Positions 41,740-49,123 of a DNA stretch of 64,000 nt are shown piece after piece (positions within the stretch are counted from its first letter, which is position 1; each line of letters opens with the position of its first letter). Both the position numbers and the translations under genes were made by a program. The DNA lies in contig CAJOHD010000002.1 in NCBI GenBank assembly GCA_905234275.1, forward strand, positions 186,001 through 250,000, read 5' to 3'. This DNA comes from an uncultured Bacteroidales bacterium. GTDB taxonomy: Bacteria; Bacteroidota; Bacteroidia; Bacteroidales; F082. The notes under the pieces were generated by a model, which was not told the DNA's origin, searched no databases, and saw only the letters and a list, made by a program, of their open reading frames with translations.

Positions 41740-42291
41740 ATGACAAAAAAAACATTTTGGGGAATCATTCTGATTGCAGCCGGTTTGCTGAAGCTGGCTG
41801 ACATGTGGAACATCCTGCATTGGGAATGGCTGTGGAGCCAGCCATGGACAGAGTACATCGCGCCGGCGCTCCTTATATATCTCGGCGGTGACATTATCAT
41901 TAATGGCTTCAAACGCAACCGCGACCAGTGGCTCGACCGTCCGGTGCCGGTGGGAGAGGATGGCAAACGCATCTGCTGTAACACGAAATACGGCGGCGAC
42001 CAGTACATCTATCATGGCGAGACATTCCACGGCGCCAAGCTCGACGCTTCATTTGGAGGCATCAAGTTAGACCTTCGCGAGGCTGTGATAACAGAGGACG
42101 AGGAGATCGACATCCACACCTTCTTCGGCGGCGTTGAGATTTACGTTCCGACCAACGTCAACGTGGTGGTCCAGAGCCGTAGCTTCATCGGAGGAGTGGG
42201 CGACGAGACAAATAAAGGAATAAAGAATGACGCTAAGACCTTGCACATTGTAGCAAGTAATTTCTTCGGCGGAGTTCATATTCTTAATTAA
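41740..42291 (+). CDS. LiaF-like membrane protein
   Basis: The 183-residue protein has two or three N-terminal membrane helices (WGIILIAAGLLKLADM and YIAPALLIYLGGDIIIN). A C-terminal beta-helix-like domain follows, with repeated GG turns (ASFGGIKLDLREA, TFFGGVEIYVP, SFIGGVGDE, NFFGGVHIL) of the type found in LiaF/VraT cell-envelope stress proteins. In Firmicutes LiaF restrains the envelope-stress kinase. Here the divergent LytTR membrane regulator is the likely partner. The ATG at 41740 starts the first helix; the upstream extension is not conserved-looking. Confidence 0.82.
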   Translation: MTKKTFWGIILIAAGLLKLADMWNILHWEWLWSQPWTEYIAPALLIYLGGDIIINGFKRNRDQWLDRPVPVGEDGKRICCNTKYGGDQYIYHGETFHGAKLDASFGGIKLDLREAVITEDEEIDIHTFFGGVEIYVPTNVNVVVQSRSFIGGVGDETNKGIKNDAKTLHIVASNFFGGVHILN

Positions 42292-42303
42292 CCCCCTCGG
42301 ATC

Positions 42304-42392
42304 GTCATTTCGACCGACCGAAGGGAGCGGAGAAATCTCCGGCATTAAATGGCATGGATTTCTCGACTCCATTTTATTTCGCTAAAAATGAC
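42304..42392. repeat. REP-like inverted repeat, GTCATTTCGA family
   Basis: GTCATTTCGACC at the left end pairs imperfectly with the right end CGCTAAAAATGAC, and GGAGAAATCTCC forms an inner palindrome with a partner GGATTTCTCGACTCC. Located between the LiaF-like gene and the M28 peptidase gene. Confidence 0.7.
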
Positions 42393-42432
42393 AAAAAATA
42401 AATTGAAAAAGATAACATTAAAGTTTAAAAAA

Positions 42433-43698
42433 ATGAAAAAGATATTAGTAGTATTATTGGCGGTGTTCGCCATTGGGATGTTTACAGAGACATCATTGAA
42501 TGCACAGGATCTGAAGCATTACAAAAAGATCGTGAAGGAACTGAGTTCCAAGAAATACCAGGGCAGGGGATATGCCAAAAACGGTGCCAACATGGCGGGA
42601 GATTATCTCGTGGAAGAGTTTAAGAAAGTAGGAGCCGACGAGGTGGTGCGCCAGCCTTTCAAAATCGATATCAACACATTCTGCGGAAAGATGGACATGT
42701 GGGCTGACGGCAAGAAACTCACTCCGGGCGTGGATTTCTCTATGAGAGAATATTCTCCTGGCGTACACGGCGAATTTCCTGTGTATCATGTGGATACGCT
42801 GAATTTCGACGCGGAGAAGATGTATGCCGATCTGGCAAAGCCTGAATATGCCAACTGCATGGTGGTTTGCGACTTCTGGTTTATGTATACTCACGAGGCA
42901 TTCAAGCCATTGCATAAAAAGGATTCTTCTGTAGGAGGCTTTATCCAGACATGGACATCGCCTATCAAATTTTATAAGGCATACGGCAGCCGTGTGATGG
43001 GCAAGCCTGTCGTTTGGGTGACACCGGAAGCTATCGAAGGTGTGAAAAACGTGAAGTTTGATATCGACAACGAATGGCTGCAGGATTATGAGCTCTTCAA
43101 CGTCATCGCGAAGGTGAACGGCAAGAGACACGACAGCTGCTATGTGTTTACGGCACATTACGACCATCTCGGAAACCTCGGCGAAAAGGTGTATTATGCC
43201 GGTGCCAACGACAACGCATCGGGCACTGCCACCATCGTCACCTTAGCTGAATATTATGCACAAAACAAACCTGAATTTGACATGTATTTCATCGCTTTTT
43301 CAGGTGAAGACTCAGGTTTGAACGGCTCGGAGTTTTATGTCAAGAACCCGACGGTGTCGCTCAAGGAGATTAAATATCTGTTTAACATCGATATGATTGG
43401 CGACAACAACCCTGTGCAGTACTGTGAGATCAGCGACGAGGGTGTCCGCGGATTTGCTTTGCTCGAGAAAATCAACGGTGAGAAGCATTATTTCGAGGCT
43501 TTGCATCGTGGCGAGTTGGCTGCCAACAGCGACCACTATCCGTTTGCTGAGCAGAAGGTGCCATGCATCCTGTTTGAGAACGAGAATGGCGACGCGTTCA
43601 AGTATTATCACACGATTTACGACACATACAAGAACGCTATCTTCGTGACTTACGAGCCTATTTTCAAGATCATCACTGATTTTGTTGAGAAATATTAA
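42433..43698 (+). CDS. M28 family zinc aminopeptidase, exported
   Basis: The 421-residue protein has a signal peptide (KKILVVLLAVFAIGMFTETSLNA). It carries all M28 metal and catalytic residues in order: His and Asp in TAHYDHLG, Asp in GANDNASG, the Glu pair region SGEDSGLNGS, Asp in NIDMIGDN, and a late His in NSDHYPF. It should release N-terminal amino acids from peptides in the periplasm or outside. The ATG at 42433 starts the signal peptide; longer in-frame starts run through the REP-like repeat. Confidence 0.92.
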   Translation: MKKILVVLLAVFAIGMFTETSLNAQDLKHYKKIVKELSSKKYQGRGYAKNGANMAGDYLVEEFKKVGADEVVRQPFKIDINTFCGKMDMWADGKKLTPGVDFSMREYSPGVHGEFPVYHVDTLNFDAEKMYADLAKPEYANCMVVCDFWFMYTHEAFKPLHKKDSSVGGFIQTWTSPIKFYKAYGSRVMGKPVVWVTPEAIEGVKNVKFDIDNEWLQDYELFNVIAKVNGKRHDSCYVFTAHYDHLGNLGEKVYYAGANDNASGTATIVTLAEYYAQNKPEFDMYFIAFSGEDSGLNGSEFYVKNPTVSLKEIKYLFNIDMIGDNNPVQYCEISDEGVRGFALLEKINGEKHYFEALHRGELAANSDHYPFAEQKVPCILFENENGDAFKYYHTIYDTYKNAIFVTYEPIFKIITDFVEKY

Positions 43699-43708
43699 TT
43701 TTTAAAAA

Positions 43709-44824
43709 ATGAGAAGACATTGGATTGATAACTTACGTTGGGTGACGGTGCTTCTGGTGCTACTTTACCACGTGGTTTATTTCTATAACAACAAAGGCGT
43801 TTTCGGCGGCGTGGGCGGCTTCGGCGACGGCCCGCAGTATCAGGACGTGCTGATGTATATCTTGTATCCTTGGTTCATGCCTCTGCTTTTCTTGCTGGCA
43901 GGGATGAGCTCGAGATATTCGTTGGAGAAAGTCCCGGCTGGACAATGGTTTAAGTCGAGGACGAGGAAGCTTTTAGTGCCGAGCACCATCGGTCTGCTGG
44001 CGTTCCAGTGGATGGTGGGGTATTTCAACACCCATGTCGGTGGCACCGATGTTTTGGCAGCAGTGCCGCAGCCCGTCAAGTATCTCATCTGGTCGGTAAA
44101 CGGCATCGGACCGCTGTGGTTTATACAGGATTTGTGGCTGTTCTCTTTGATTTTGCTCATCATTAACGCCATAGATAAAAACGGCCGTTTCCACAGCTGG
44201 TGCGGCAAAATGGCATCAGGCAAGTTGGGAATGGCGTTGATTGTCCTCCTTGTTTTCCTCTTCTGGCTTGGTGAGAAGACCCTCATCATGAATCCGCGCG
44301 CAGAGAGTGCCGACGGTCTCTACAACCTCTACAAGCCGGTGTTTTACTTCATCGTCTTCATGATGGGATATCTTGTGTTTTCACACGATAAGGTGCAGGA
44401 GACATTAGGCAGTTTCTGGGCTGCGATGATGCTGTTCGCTGCCATCACAGGCGCGGTTTTGGTCATCACCACCTTCGGTCAGAACAACACCTTGCCTCGT
44501 TATATGGCAAGTCCGCTCAACTGTCTCTACGGCTGGCTGATGTGCCTCGCGATGATGGGCTGGTTTAAGGCAAAATTCGATTACACCGGTAAGTTTGCCG
44601 GCTACATGACAAAGTCGAGTTTTGGCATCTATGTCGTTCATTATCTCGTGATTGCGGGCGTCGGCTCATATATGTATTTCAACATGAGGGAACAGCTGCC
44701 TCCGTTTGCGATGTATCTGATTCTGACGGTGGCGGTGCTCACGATTTCGCCGTTGCTTTATGAGGGATTACACAGAGTTCCGTTTGTGAGATGGTGCGTT
44801 TTTGGAGAGAAGAAAAATAAATAA
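43709..44824 (+). CDS. Acyltransferase family 3 membrane protein
   Basis: The 371-residue polytopic protein starts with the acyltransferase-3 signature RRHWIDNLRWVTVLLVLLYHVVYFYNN, including the catalytic-type His in the first helix. About ten membrane segments follow (for example PWFMPLLFLLAGMSSRYSL and SSFGIYVVHYLVIAGVGSYM). Such enzymes O-acylate sugars of the envelope, lipopolysaccharide or glucans. The target here is unknown. It lies 10 nt downstream of the M28 gene and upstream of a zinc-ribbon and CDP-alcohol transferase gene. Confidence 0.88.
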   Translation: MRRHWIDNLRWVTVLLVLLYHVVYFYNNKGVFGGVGGFGDGPQYQDVLMYILYPWFMPLLFLLAGMSSRYSLEKVPAGQWFKSRTRKLLVPSTIGLLAFQWMVGYFNTHVGGTDVLAAVPQPVKYLIWSVNGIGPLWFIQDLWLFSLILLIINAIDKNGRFHSWCGKMASGKLGMALIVLLVFLFWLGEKTLIMNPRAESADGLYNLYKPVFYFIVFMMGYLVFSHDKVQETLGSFWAAMMLFAAITGAVLVITTFGQNNTLPRYMASPLNCLYGWLMCLAMMGWFKAKFDYTGKFAGYMTKSSFGIYVVHYLVIAGVGSYMYFNMREQLPPFAMYLILTVAVLTISPLLYEGLHRVPFVRWCVFGEKKNK

Positions 44825-44832
44825 ATTAAAAT

Positions 44833-45108
44833 ATGGAACAAGAAATGAAGTTTTGTCAGAGCTGCGGAATGCCACTGAATGATGAGAATCGCGGCACTAA
44901 TGACGACGGAAGCAAGAATGAAGATTATTGCATGTACTGCTATCAGAATGGCAAGTTTACCAATGACTGCACAATGGACGAGATGATTGAATTCTGTGCG
45001 CAGTTTGTTGACGAGGTGAACAAAAACATGCCGAAGCCGATGACCAAGGAGGAATACAAGGACATGATGCGGCAGTATTTCCCGATGCTTAAACGCTGGA
45101 AAAAATAA
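44833..45108 (+). CDS. Zinc-ribbon domain protein
   Basis: The 91-residue cytoplasmic protein starts MKFCQSCGMPLNDE and has a second Cys pair in YCMYCYQNGKF, giving a CxxC...CxxC zinc ribbon. A helical tail follows (TMDEMIEFCAQFVDEVNK, then TKEEYKDMMRQYFPMLKRWKK). This matches the putative zinc-ribbon family PF12674. The role is unknown. It lies in a tight run from the acyltransferase into the CDP-alcohol transferase, overlapping the latter by one nucleotide. Confidence 0.88.
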   Translation: MEQEMKFCQSCGMPLNDENRGTNDDGSKNEDYCMYCYQNGKFTNDCTMDEMIEFCAQFVDEVNKNMPKPMTKEEYKDMMRQYFPMLKRWKK

Positions 45109-45605
45109 TGCAGGCCAACATCATCACAAGTATCCGTATCCTGTGCGGCATCGCCCTCTTGTTTTGCCCTGCGTTTTCAGCGGCATTCTATGCGCTATAC
45201 ATCACCGCAGGGCTTTCCGATATAGCTGACGGTTGGGTTGCAAGGAAAACAAACACAGCCAGCGAGTTTGGTGCTAAGTTGGATACTGTAGCAGATGTTG
45301 TTTTTGTCGTGGTATGTTTGGTTAAACTGCTCCCAGTCATGGATATTCCGCTTTGGCTTTATATTTGGATTGGAGTCATCGCGGTCATTAAGGTAATAAA
45401 TATCGTCTCTGGTTTTGTTGTCCAAAAGCGGTTCGTGGCTGTCCATAGCGTGATGAATAAGGTTACGGGAGTGCTGCTGTTTTGTCTTCCGCTCACGTTA
45501 TCTTTTATTGATTTGAGATACAGCACTATGGCGGTTTGCTCCATCGCCACTTTTGCAGCGGTTCAGGAAGGACACTTCATCAGAACAAAAAAAATTATAG
45601 AATAA
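45108..45605 (+). CDS. CDP-alcohol phosphatidyltransferase family protein
   Basis: The 165-residue membrane protein carries the family motif D-G-x2-A-R-x8-G-x3-D-x3-D, read as DGWVARKTNTASEFGAKLD followed by TVAD. Five to six membrane helices are visible. It would transfer a phosphatidyl group from CDP-diacylglycerol to an alcohol such as glycerol-3-phosphate or inositol phosphate. It is short (typical PgsA about 180 residues), so the acceptor remains open. Its ATG overlaps the stop of the zinc-ribbon gene (TAATG). Confidence 0.88.
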   Translation: MQANIITSIRILCGIALLFCPAFSAAFYALYITAGLSDIADGWVARKTNTASEFGAKLDTVADVVFVVVCLVKLLPVMDIPLWLYIWIGVIAVIKVINIVSGFVVQKRFVAVHSVMNKVTGVLLFCLPLTLSFIDLRYSTMAVCSIATFAAVQEGHFIRTKKIIE

Positions 45606-45607
45606 AT

Positions 45608-46132
45608 ATGCAAACTGAAAGAATAATACTTCGTCCGTGGCTTGAAAGTGATGCCGAGGCTTTATTTAAATACGCCAGTGACCCTGATGTTGGGCCTCGC
45701 GCCGGTTGGCCGCCACATAAAAGCGTGGAGGAGAGCAGGGAGATTATTAAAAGCTTCTTCAGCAATGACGATACATGGGCAATTGAGTTAAAAGAGACCT
45801 CTGAGATAATTGGATGTATTGGAGTTCTCAGAGCTTCTGTTTCAAACTTGAAAATAGCTGAAAACGAATGTGAAATCGGCTATTGGGTCGCCAAGCCTTA
45901 TTGGGGCAAAGGAATCTGTACTGAGGCATTGCGTTTGGTCATTGATTATTGTTTTAATGTAAATAAATTCAATGCAATTTGGGGCGATTATTTCCCTGAA
46001 AATCCAGCATCCGGCAAGGTGATGGAGAAGTGCGGCTTCATTGACACAGGCAAGGAAACCATCTGCCCGAATCTTGCAGTCGGCGCCGACAGACCGGTAA
46101 AAGTGATGAAACTTGATAAAATGAATAATTAA
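45608..46132 (+). CDS. GNAT family N-acetyltransferase
   Basis: The 174-residue protein has the RimJ-like GNAT layout: TERIILRPWLESDAEALFKY at the start, the acetyl-CoA binding segment IGYWVAKPYWGKGICTEALRLV near residue 95, and ENPASGKVMEKCGFIDTGK near residue 135. It likely acetylates a small amine or an N-terminus in the cytoplasm. It starts 2 nt after the CDP-alcohol transferase gene. Confidence 0.92.
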   Translation: MQTERIILRPWLESDAEALFKYASDPDVGPRAGWPPHKSVEESREIIKSFFSNDDTWAIELKETSEIIGCIGVLRASVSNLKIAENECEIGYWVAKPYWGKGICTEALRLVIDYCFNVNKFNAIWGDYFPENPASGKVMEKCGFIDTGKETICPNLAVGADRPVKVMKLDKMNN

Positions 46133-46163
46133 TGGATATTTTAAAAGTTTGAATATTATAATT

Positions 46164-47501
46164 ATGAAACGTGTATTATTAATATTGTTGACAGCTTGCT
46201 TGATGGCATCATGCGGCAATTCGAACACCAATTATGTCAAAAAAGCCGTTAAAATCATGGATAAGTATGGCATTTATGCCCAAGGTGACGAATGGGAAAA
46301 TGCCAAAAATGAAGCTTTGTCAGCGAATCCTGAAACTATTGAAGAAGCTCAGGAAATCGTTATTAAAACGGGCAAAGTGGCGGGTGGCAAGCACACATTT
46401 TTGATCACTGCCGACGGGATAAAGGAAAATAACAACGCTGAATGGGAAATGCCGACAGTTGAGATTATGGAAGATGGCATCGCATTCATCAAACTGCCGC
46501 ATTTTATGGGTAATCATGAAGATGGTGTCAAATACGCTAATACCGTTTTAAACGCTATTCCAGATGACTTGCAAGGTGTTGTCATAGACCTCCGAGGCAA
46601 CCTTGGAGGCAACATGCATCCGATGATTGCTGCGGTGCATCGTTTTCTGCCTGATGACATTATTTTGAAATTCCAGACTCGCAATCATTGTAGTAAAGTC
46701 AATGTGGAATTTGTGGTGAAAGCGGTTGGTATGACGCGACAATCGCCAATCGAATGCCCTGTGGCGATTCTCACCGACGACAAGACTGCAAGTTCTGGCG
46801 AAGCGGTTCTTATTTGTTTCCGTGGCATGGAAAACGCGCGCACTTTCGGTGCGCCTACAGCAGGTTATGCCTCGTGCAACCAGCCGTTTAGCCTTCCTGA
46901 CGGCTCGCAACTCGTGCTCACCACAGGCACCGATGTCGCCCGCACCGATGAGGTGTTTTGCGACGACCCTATTCAGCCAGATGTAATGACCGAAACGCCG
47001 GTAGAGTCAGCGTTGGAATGGATTAAAGATTTTAATAAAATAGATGCTGCCGGACACTATTATTACCAGCATGGATGGAATTATGACATAGCTGAAGGTC
47101 ATGTCGATGTGCACGAGACTGGCACCATGGATTTTTATCCTGACGGCAGCGCTCTCGACTCGGCAAATCAGGTTTATCGGGTGACTTTGAACAAAGGCGG
47201 CACTGTGACTTGGATCTTTAACTACGTCAGTCCGGGTTGGTGGCGCATTGAAGGCAACGATTTCTATTCATCGGGTGATGCCGAAAGTTTCCGCATGGAA
47301 CTGCTTGAGGCTAAAGGAGATGGCTGCGGCGAAGAACGCGAGCTTGCTGCCTATATCGTTAAGAAAGTGAGCGCCGGCATCGGGCGTGAGACCAAGTTTA
47401 ACTTGGCGAAACTGACAAAAGACGAGCTCGTTTGGAGTTACACCTACAAAGACGGCCACACCGACACTTGGGAGTTTTACCGTGAAAACAATGTGAAGTG
47501 A
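46164..47501 (+). CDS. S41-like (C-terminal-processing) protease lipoprotein
   Basis: The 445-residue protein has a lipoprotein signal (LLILLTACLMASC, lipobox MASC). An S41-like core includes VVIDLRGNLGGNMHPMI and the nucleophile segment ILTDDKTASSGEAVL, where the Ser of TASSGE fits the catalytic position. The C-terminal 130 residues (from AAGHYYYQHGWNYDIAEGH) look like a lipocalin-like beta domain (GTVTWIFNYVSPGWWRIEGN). The S41 region is short and lacks an obvious PDZ domain. Substrate unknown. The next gene overlaps its stop (TGATG). Confidence 0.85.
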   Translation: MKRVLLILLTACLMASCGNSNTNYVKKAVKIMDKYGIYAQGDEWENAKNEALSANPETIEEAQEIVIKTGKVAGGKHTFLITADGIKENNNAEWEMPTVEIMEDGIAFIKLPHFMGNHEDGVKYANTVLNAIPDDLQGVVIDLRGNLGGNMHPMIAAVHRFLPDDIILKFQTRNHCSKVNVEFVVKAVGMTRQSPIECPVAILTDDKTASSGEAVLICFRGMENARTFGAPTAGYASCNQPFSLPDGSQLVLTTGTDVARTDEVFCDDPIQPDVMTETPVESALEWIKDFNKIDAAGHYYYQHGWNYDIAEGHVDVHETGTMDFYPDGSALDSANQVYRVTLNKGGTVTWIFNYVSPGWWRIEGNDFYSSGDAESFRMELLEAKGDGCGEERELAAYIVKKVSAGIGRETKFNLAKLTKDELVWSYTYKDGHTDTWEFYRENNVK

Positions 47502-48544
47502 TGAATCCTATTGCCATACGCCTTCTCAACCAGCAGCTTGCGGCGCCGCAGTTCAGCGACCCTGCCGAGGTGGTGAGCCATCTCGGTGCCGTGCAGGCGC
47601 AGGAATACCGCCTGATGCGGTGGGCTGTGGAGATGCGCACCAAGAAGCCGTCGGCGAAGGCTTTTGAAAAAGCCTTCGCCGACGGAGACATCATCCGTCT
47701 GCATCTTATGCGAGGCACCTGGCAGCTCGTCTCTGCCAACGACTACTGGTGGATGCTCGAACTCTGCGCACCGAAAGCGATAGCCGTCACCAAAGGCTGG
47801 ATGCACAGCAATAAAATCGACATTCCCGAAGAGGAATACTTGAAAATAAGAAAGATTCTGGTGCAGACCGCCGCCGAAAAAGACAGCGTGACGAAAGAGG
47901 ATTTCGTGCAGGCGTTGGCTGAAAAAGACATCACCATGGACGACCACCGACTCTCATATCACATCAGAATGAGCGAATTTACCGGCACGCTGTGCAGTGG
48001 CGACTTACAGTCGATGAAGGCGACATACGCGCTTGCCGAGAGCAAAGTCGAACCTCGCAAGACTATCGACCGCGACGAGGCTTTGATGCGCCTCGCAAAA
48101 AAATATTTCCAAAGCCGTCAGCCTGCTACGTTGGAGGATTTCGTGTGGTGGTCGGGACTCGGTATCAACGACTGCCGGAAAGGCATCGCATTATTGGGCG
48201 ATTACCTGCATCTCGAAAAATGGAAACGTCGCGCATTCTATCTCACCGACGACTGCCGCACCCGAGGCTTCCGCAAAGGCCAATACCTGCTGATTCCGCC
48301 TTACGACGAGTATCTTATCGGCTACAAAAGTCGCGACATAGTGCTGCTGCCGGAACTCAGTCATAAGGCGCATAACAACAGCGGCATCTTTCAGCCTATC
48401 ATCGCGAAAGACGGCGTCATCTGCGGCAACTGGAAGCCATTTTCCGACAAATTTGAAACAGACTTTTTCCTCGACGAGCACGACGAGGCGGAGGTGCAAA
48501 AAGCATGGCAGGAATACATGAAATTCAAAAAGGCTGTTTTATAA
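47501..48544 (+). CDS. Winged-helix DNA-binding domain protein (HTH_42/YcaQ type)
   Basis: The 347-residue protein has the three-part layout of the AlkX/YcaQ-like winged-helix family: AIRLLNQQLAAPQFSDPAEVVSHLGAVQAQEY near the start, IIRLHLMRGTWQLVSANDYWWML, and later ATLEDFVWWSGLGINDCRKGIALL and YLLIPPYDEYLIGY. Relatives YcaQ and AlkX unhook DNA interstrand cross-links, but that activity is not shown for this branch. An 18-bp perfect inverted repeat (47648-47685) lies inside codons 50-62. It overlaps the S41 gene's stop and runs 6 nt into the Nudix gene end. Confidence 0.85.
   Translation: MNPIAIRLLNQQLAAPQFSDPAEVVSHLGAVQAQEYRLMRWAVEMRTKKPSAKAFEKAFADGDIIRLHLMRGTWQLVSANDYWWMLELCAPKAIAVTKGWMHSNKIDIPEEEYLKIRKILVQTAAEKDSVTKEDFVQALAEKDITMDDHRLSYHIRMSEFTGTLCSGDLQSMKATYALAESKVEPRKTIDRDEALMRLAKKYFQSRQPATLEDFVWWSGLGINDCRKGIALLGDYLHLEKWKRRAFYLTDDCRTRGFRKGQYLLIPPYDEYLIGYKSRDIVLLPELSHKAHNNSGIFQPIIAKDGVICGNWKPFSDKFETDFFLDEHDEAEVQKAWQEYMKFKKAVL
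47648..47685. repeat. 38-bp near-perfect palindrome inside a coding region
   Basis: The left arm CCGTCGGCGAAGGCTTTT (47648-47665) and right arm (47668-47685) are exact reverse complements, separated by two bases. It encodes PSAKAFEKAFADG. It is not related in sequence to the two dispersed families. Confidence 0.85.
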
Positions 48545-48970
48545 AGACTCAAAAAGACGTTGAGCGTCCTTCATAATCTCTTCATGATCAAAAGCTAACT
48601 TCGGTAAACCGGAAATCGGGAACCACTGTGCCTTGGTGGCATCGTCGAGGCCTTTGACATCTTTGGCTTTGTCGATGATAGCCAAATATGCCACAGTGAT
48701 AGTCCGTCCACGAGGATCTCTATCAACCTTCGAATATGCTCCAATCTGCTTGATTTCAGCGACTTTCAAGCCAGTTTCCTCTTCAAGTTCCCGCACCGCA
48801 CATTGCTCGGTGGTCTCGTCCATATTCATGAAGCCCCCCGGGAACGCCCAACAGCCTTTGAATGGTTCATTTCCGCGCTGAATGAGCAGCACCTTCGGCT
48901 CTTTTTCCTTCGCAATCACCACACAGTCGGCAGTGACCGCAGGACGGGGATAATCGTATACAAATGCCAT
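48539..48970 (-). CDS. Nudix hydrolase
   Basis: The 143-residue enzyme has a full Nudix box, G-x5-E-x7-R-E-x2-E-E-x-G, seen as GGFMNMDETTEQCAVRELEEETG near residue 45. The start is YDYPRPAVTADCVVIAKE and a GNEPFKGCWAFPGGF lead follows. It resembles ADP-ribose or 8-oxo-dGTP pyrophosphatases; substrate unassigned. Promoter at 48991-48998. Its end overlaps the convergent winged-helix gene by 6 nt. Confidence 0.93.
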   Translation of the reverse strand: MAFVYDYPRPAVTADCVVIAKEKEPKVLLIQRGNEPFKGCWAFPGGFMNMDETTEQCAVRELEEETGLKVAEIKQIGAYSKVDRDPRGRTITVAYLAIIDKAKDVKGLDDATKAQWFPISGLPKLAFDHEEIMKDAQRLFESL

Positions 48971-48990
48971 ATAGCTTTATTTTTTAGATG

Positions 48991-48998
48991 CAAAATTA
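48991..48998 (-). promoter_or_regulatory. -7 element of the Nudix gene
   Basis: TAATTTTG on the minus strand, 20 nt before the ATG at 48970. Confidence 0.6.
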
Positions 48999-49100
48999 AA
49001 CTTTTACCACGAATTAACACGAATTTTCACTAAAAAATTATTGTTCAAAATAAACATAAAATTGTTGAAAAAAAGTGGTAGGGTGGAAATAAAAATATTC

Positions 49101-49108
49101 TATTTTTG
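49101..49108 (+). promoter_or_regulatory. -7 element of pyrG
   Basis: TATTTTTG, 15 nt before the ATG at 49124. An upstream alternative start at 49106 would lie inside this element. Confidence 0.65.
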
Positions 49109-49123
49109 CTTTTTCAAAATAAT

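Noticed and set aside
44310..44330. A GTCTCTAC match considered as another palindrome copy
   Set aside because: No GTAGAGAC partner lies at the right distance; it is ordinary coding sequence.
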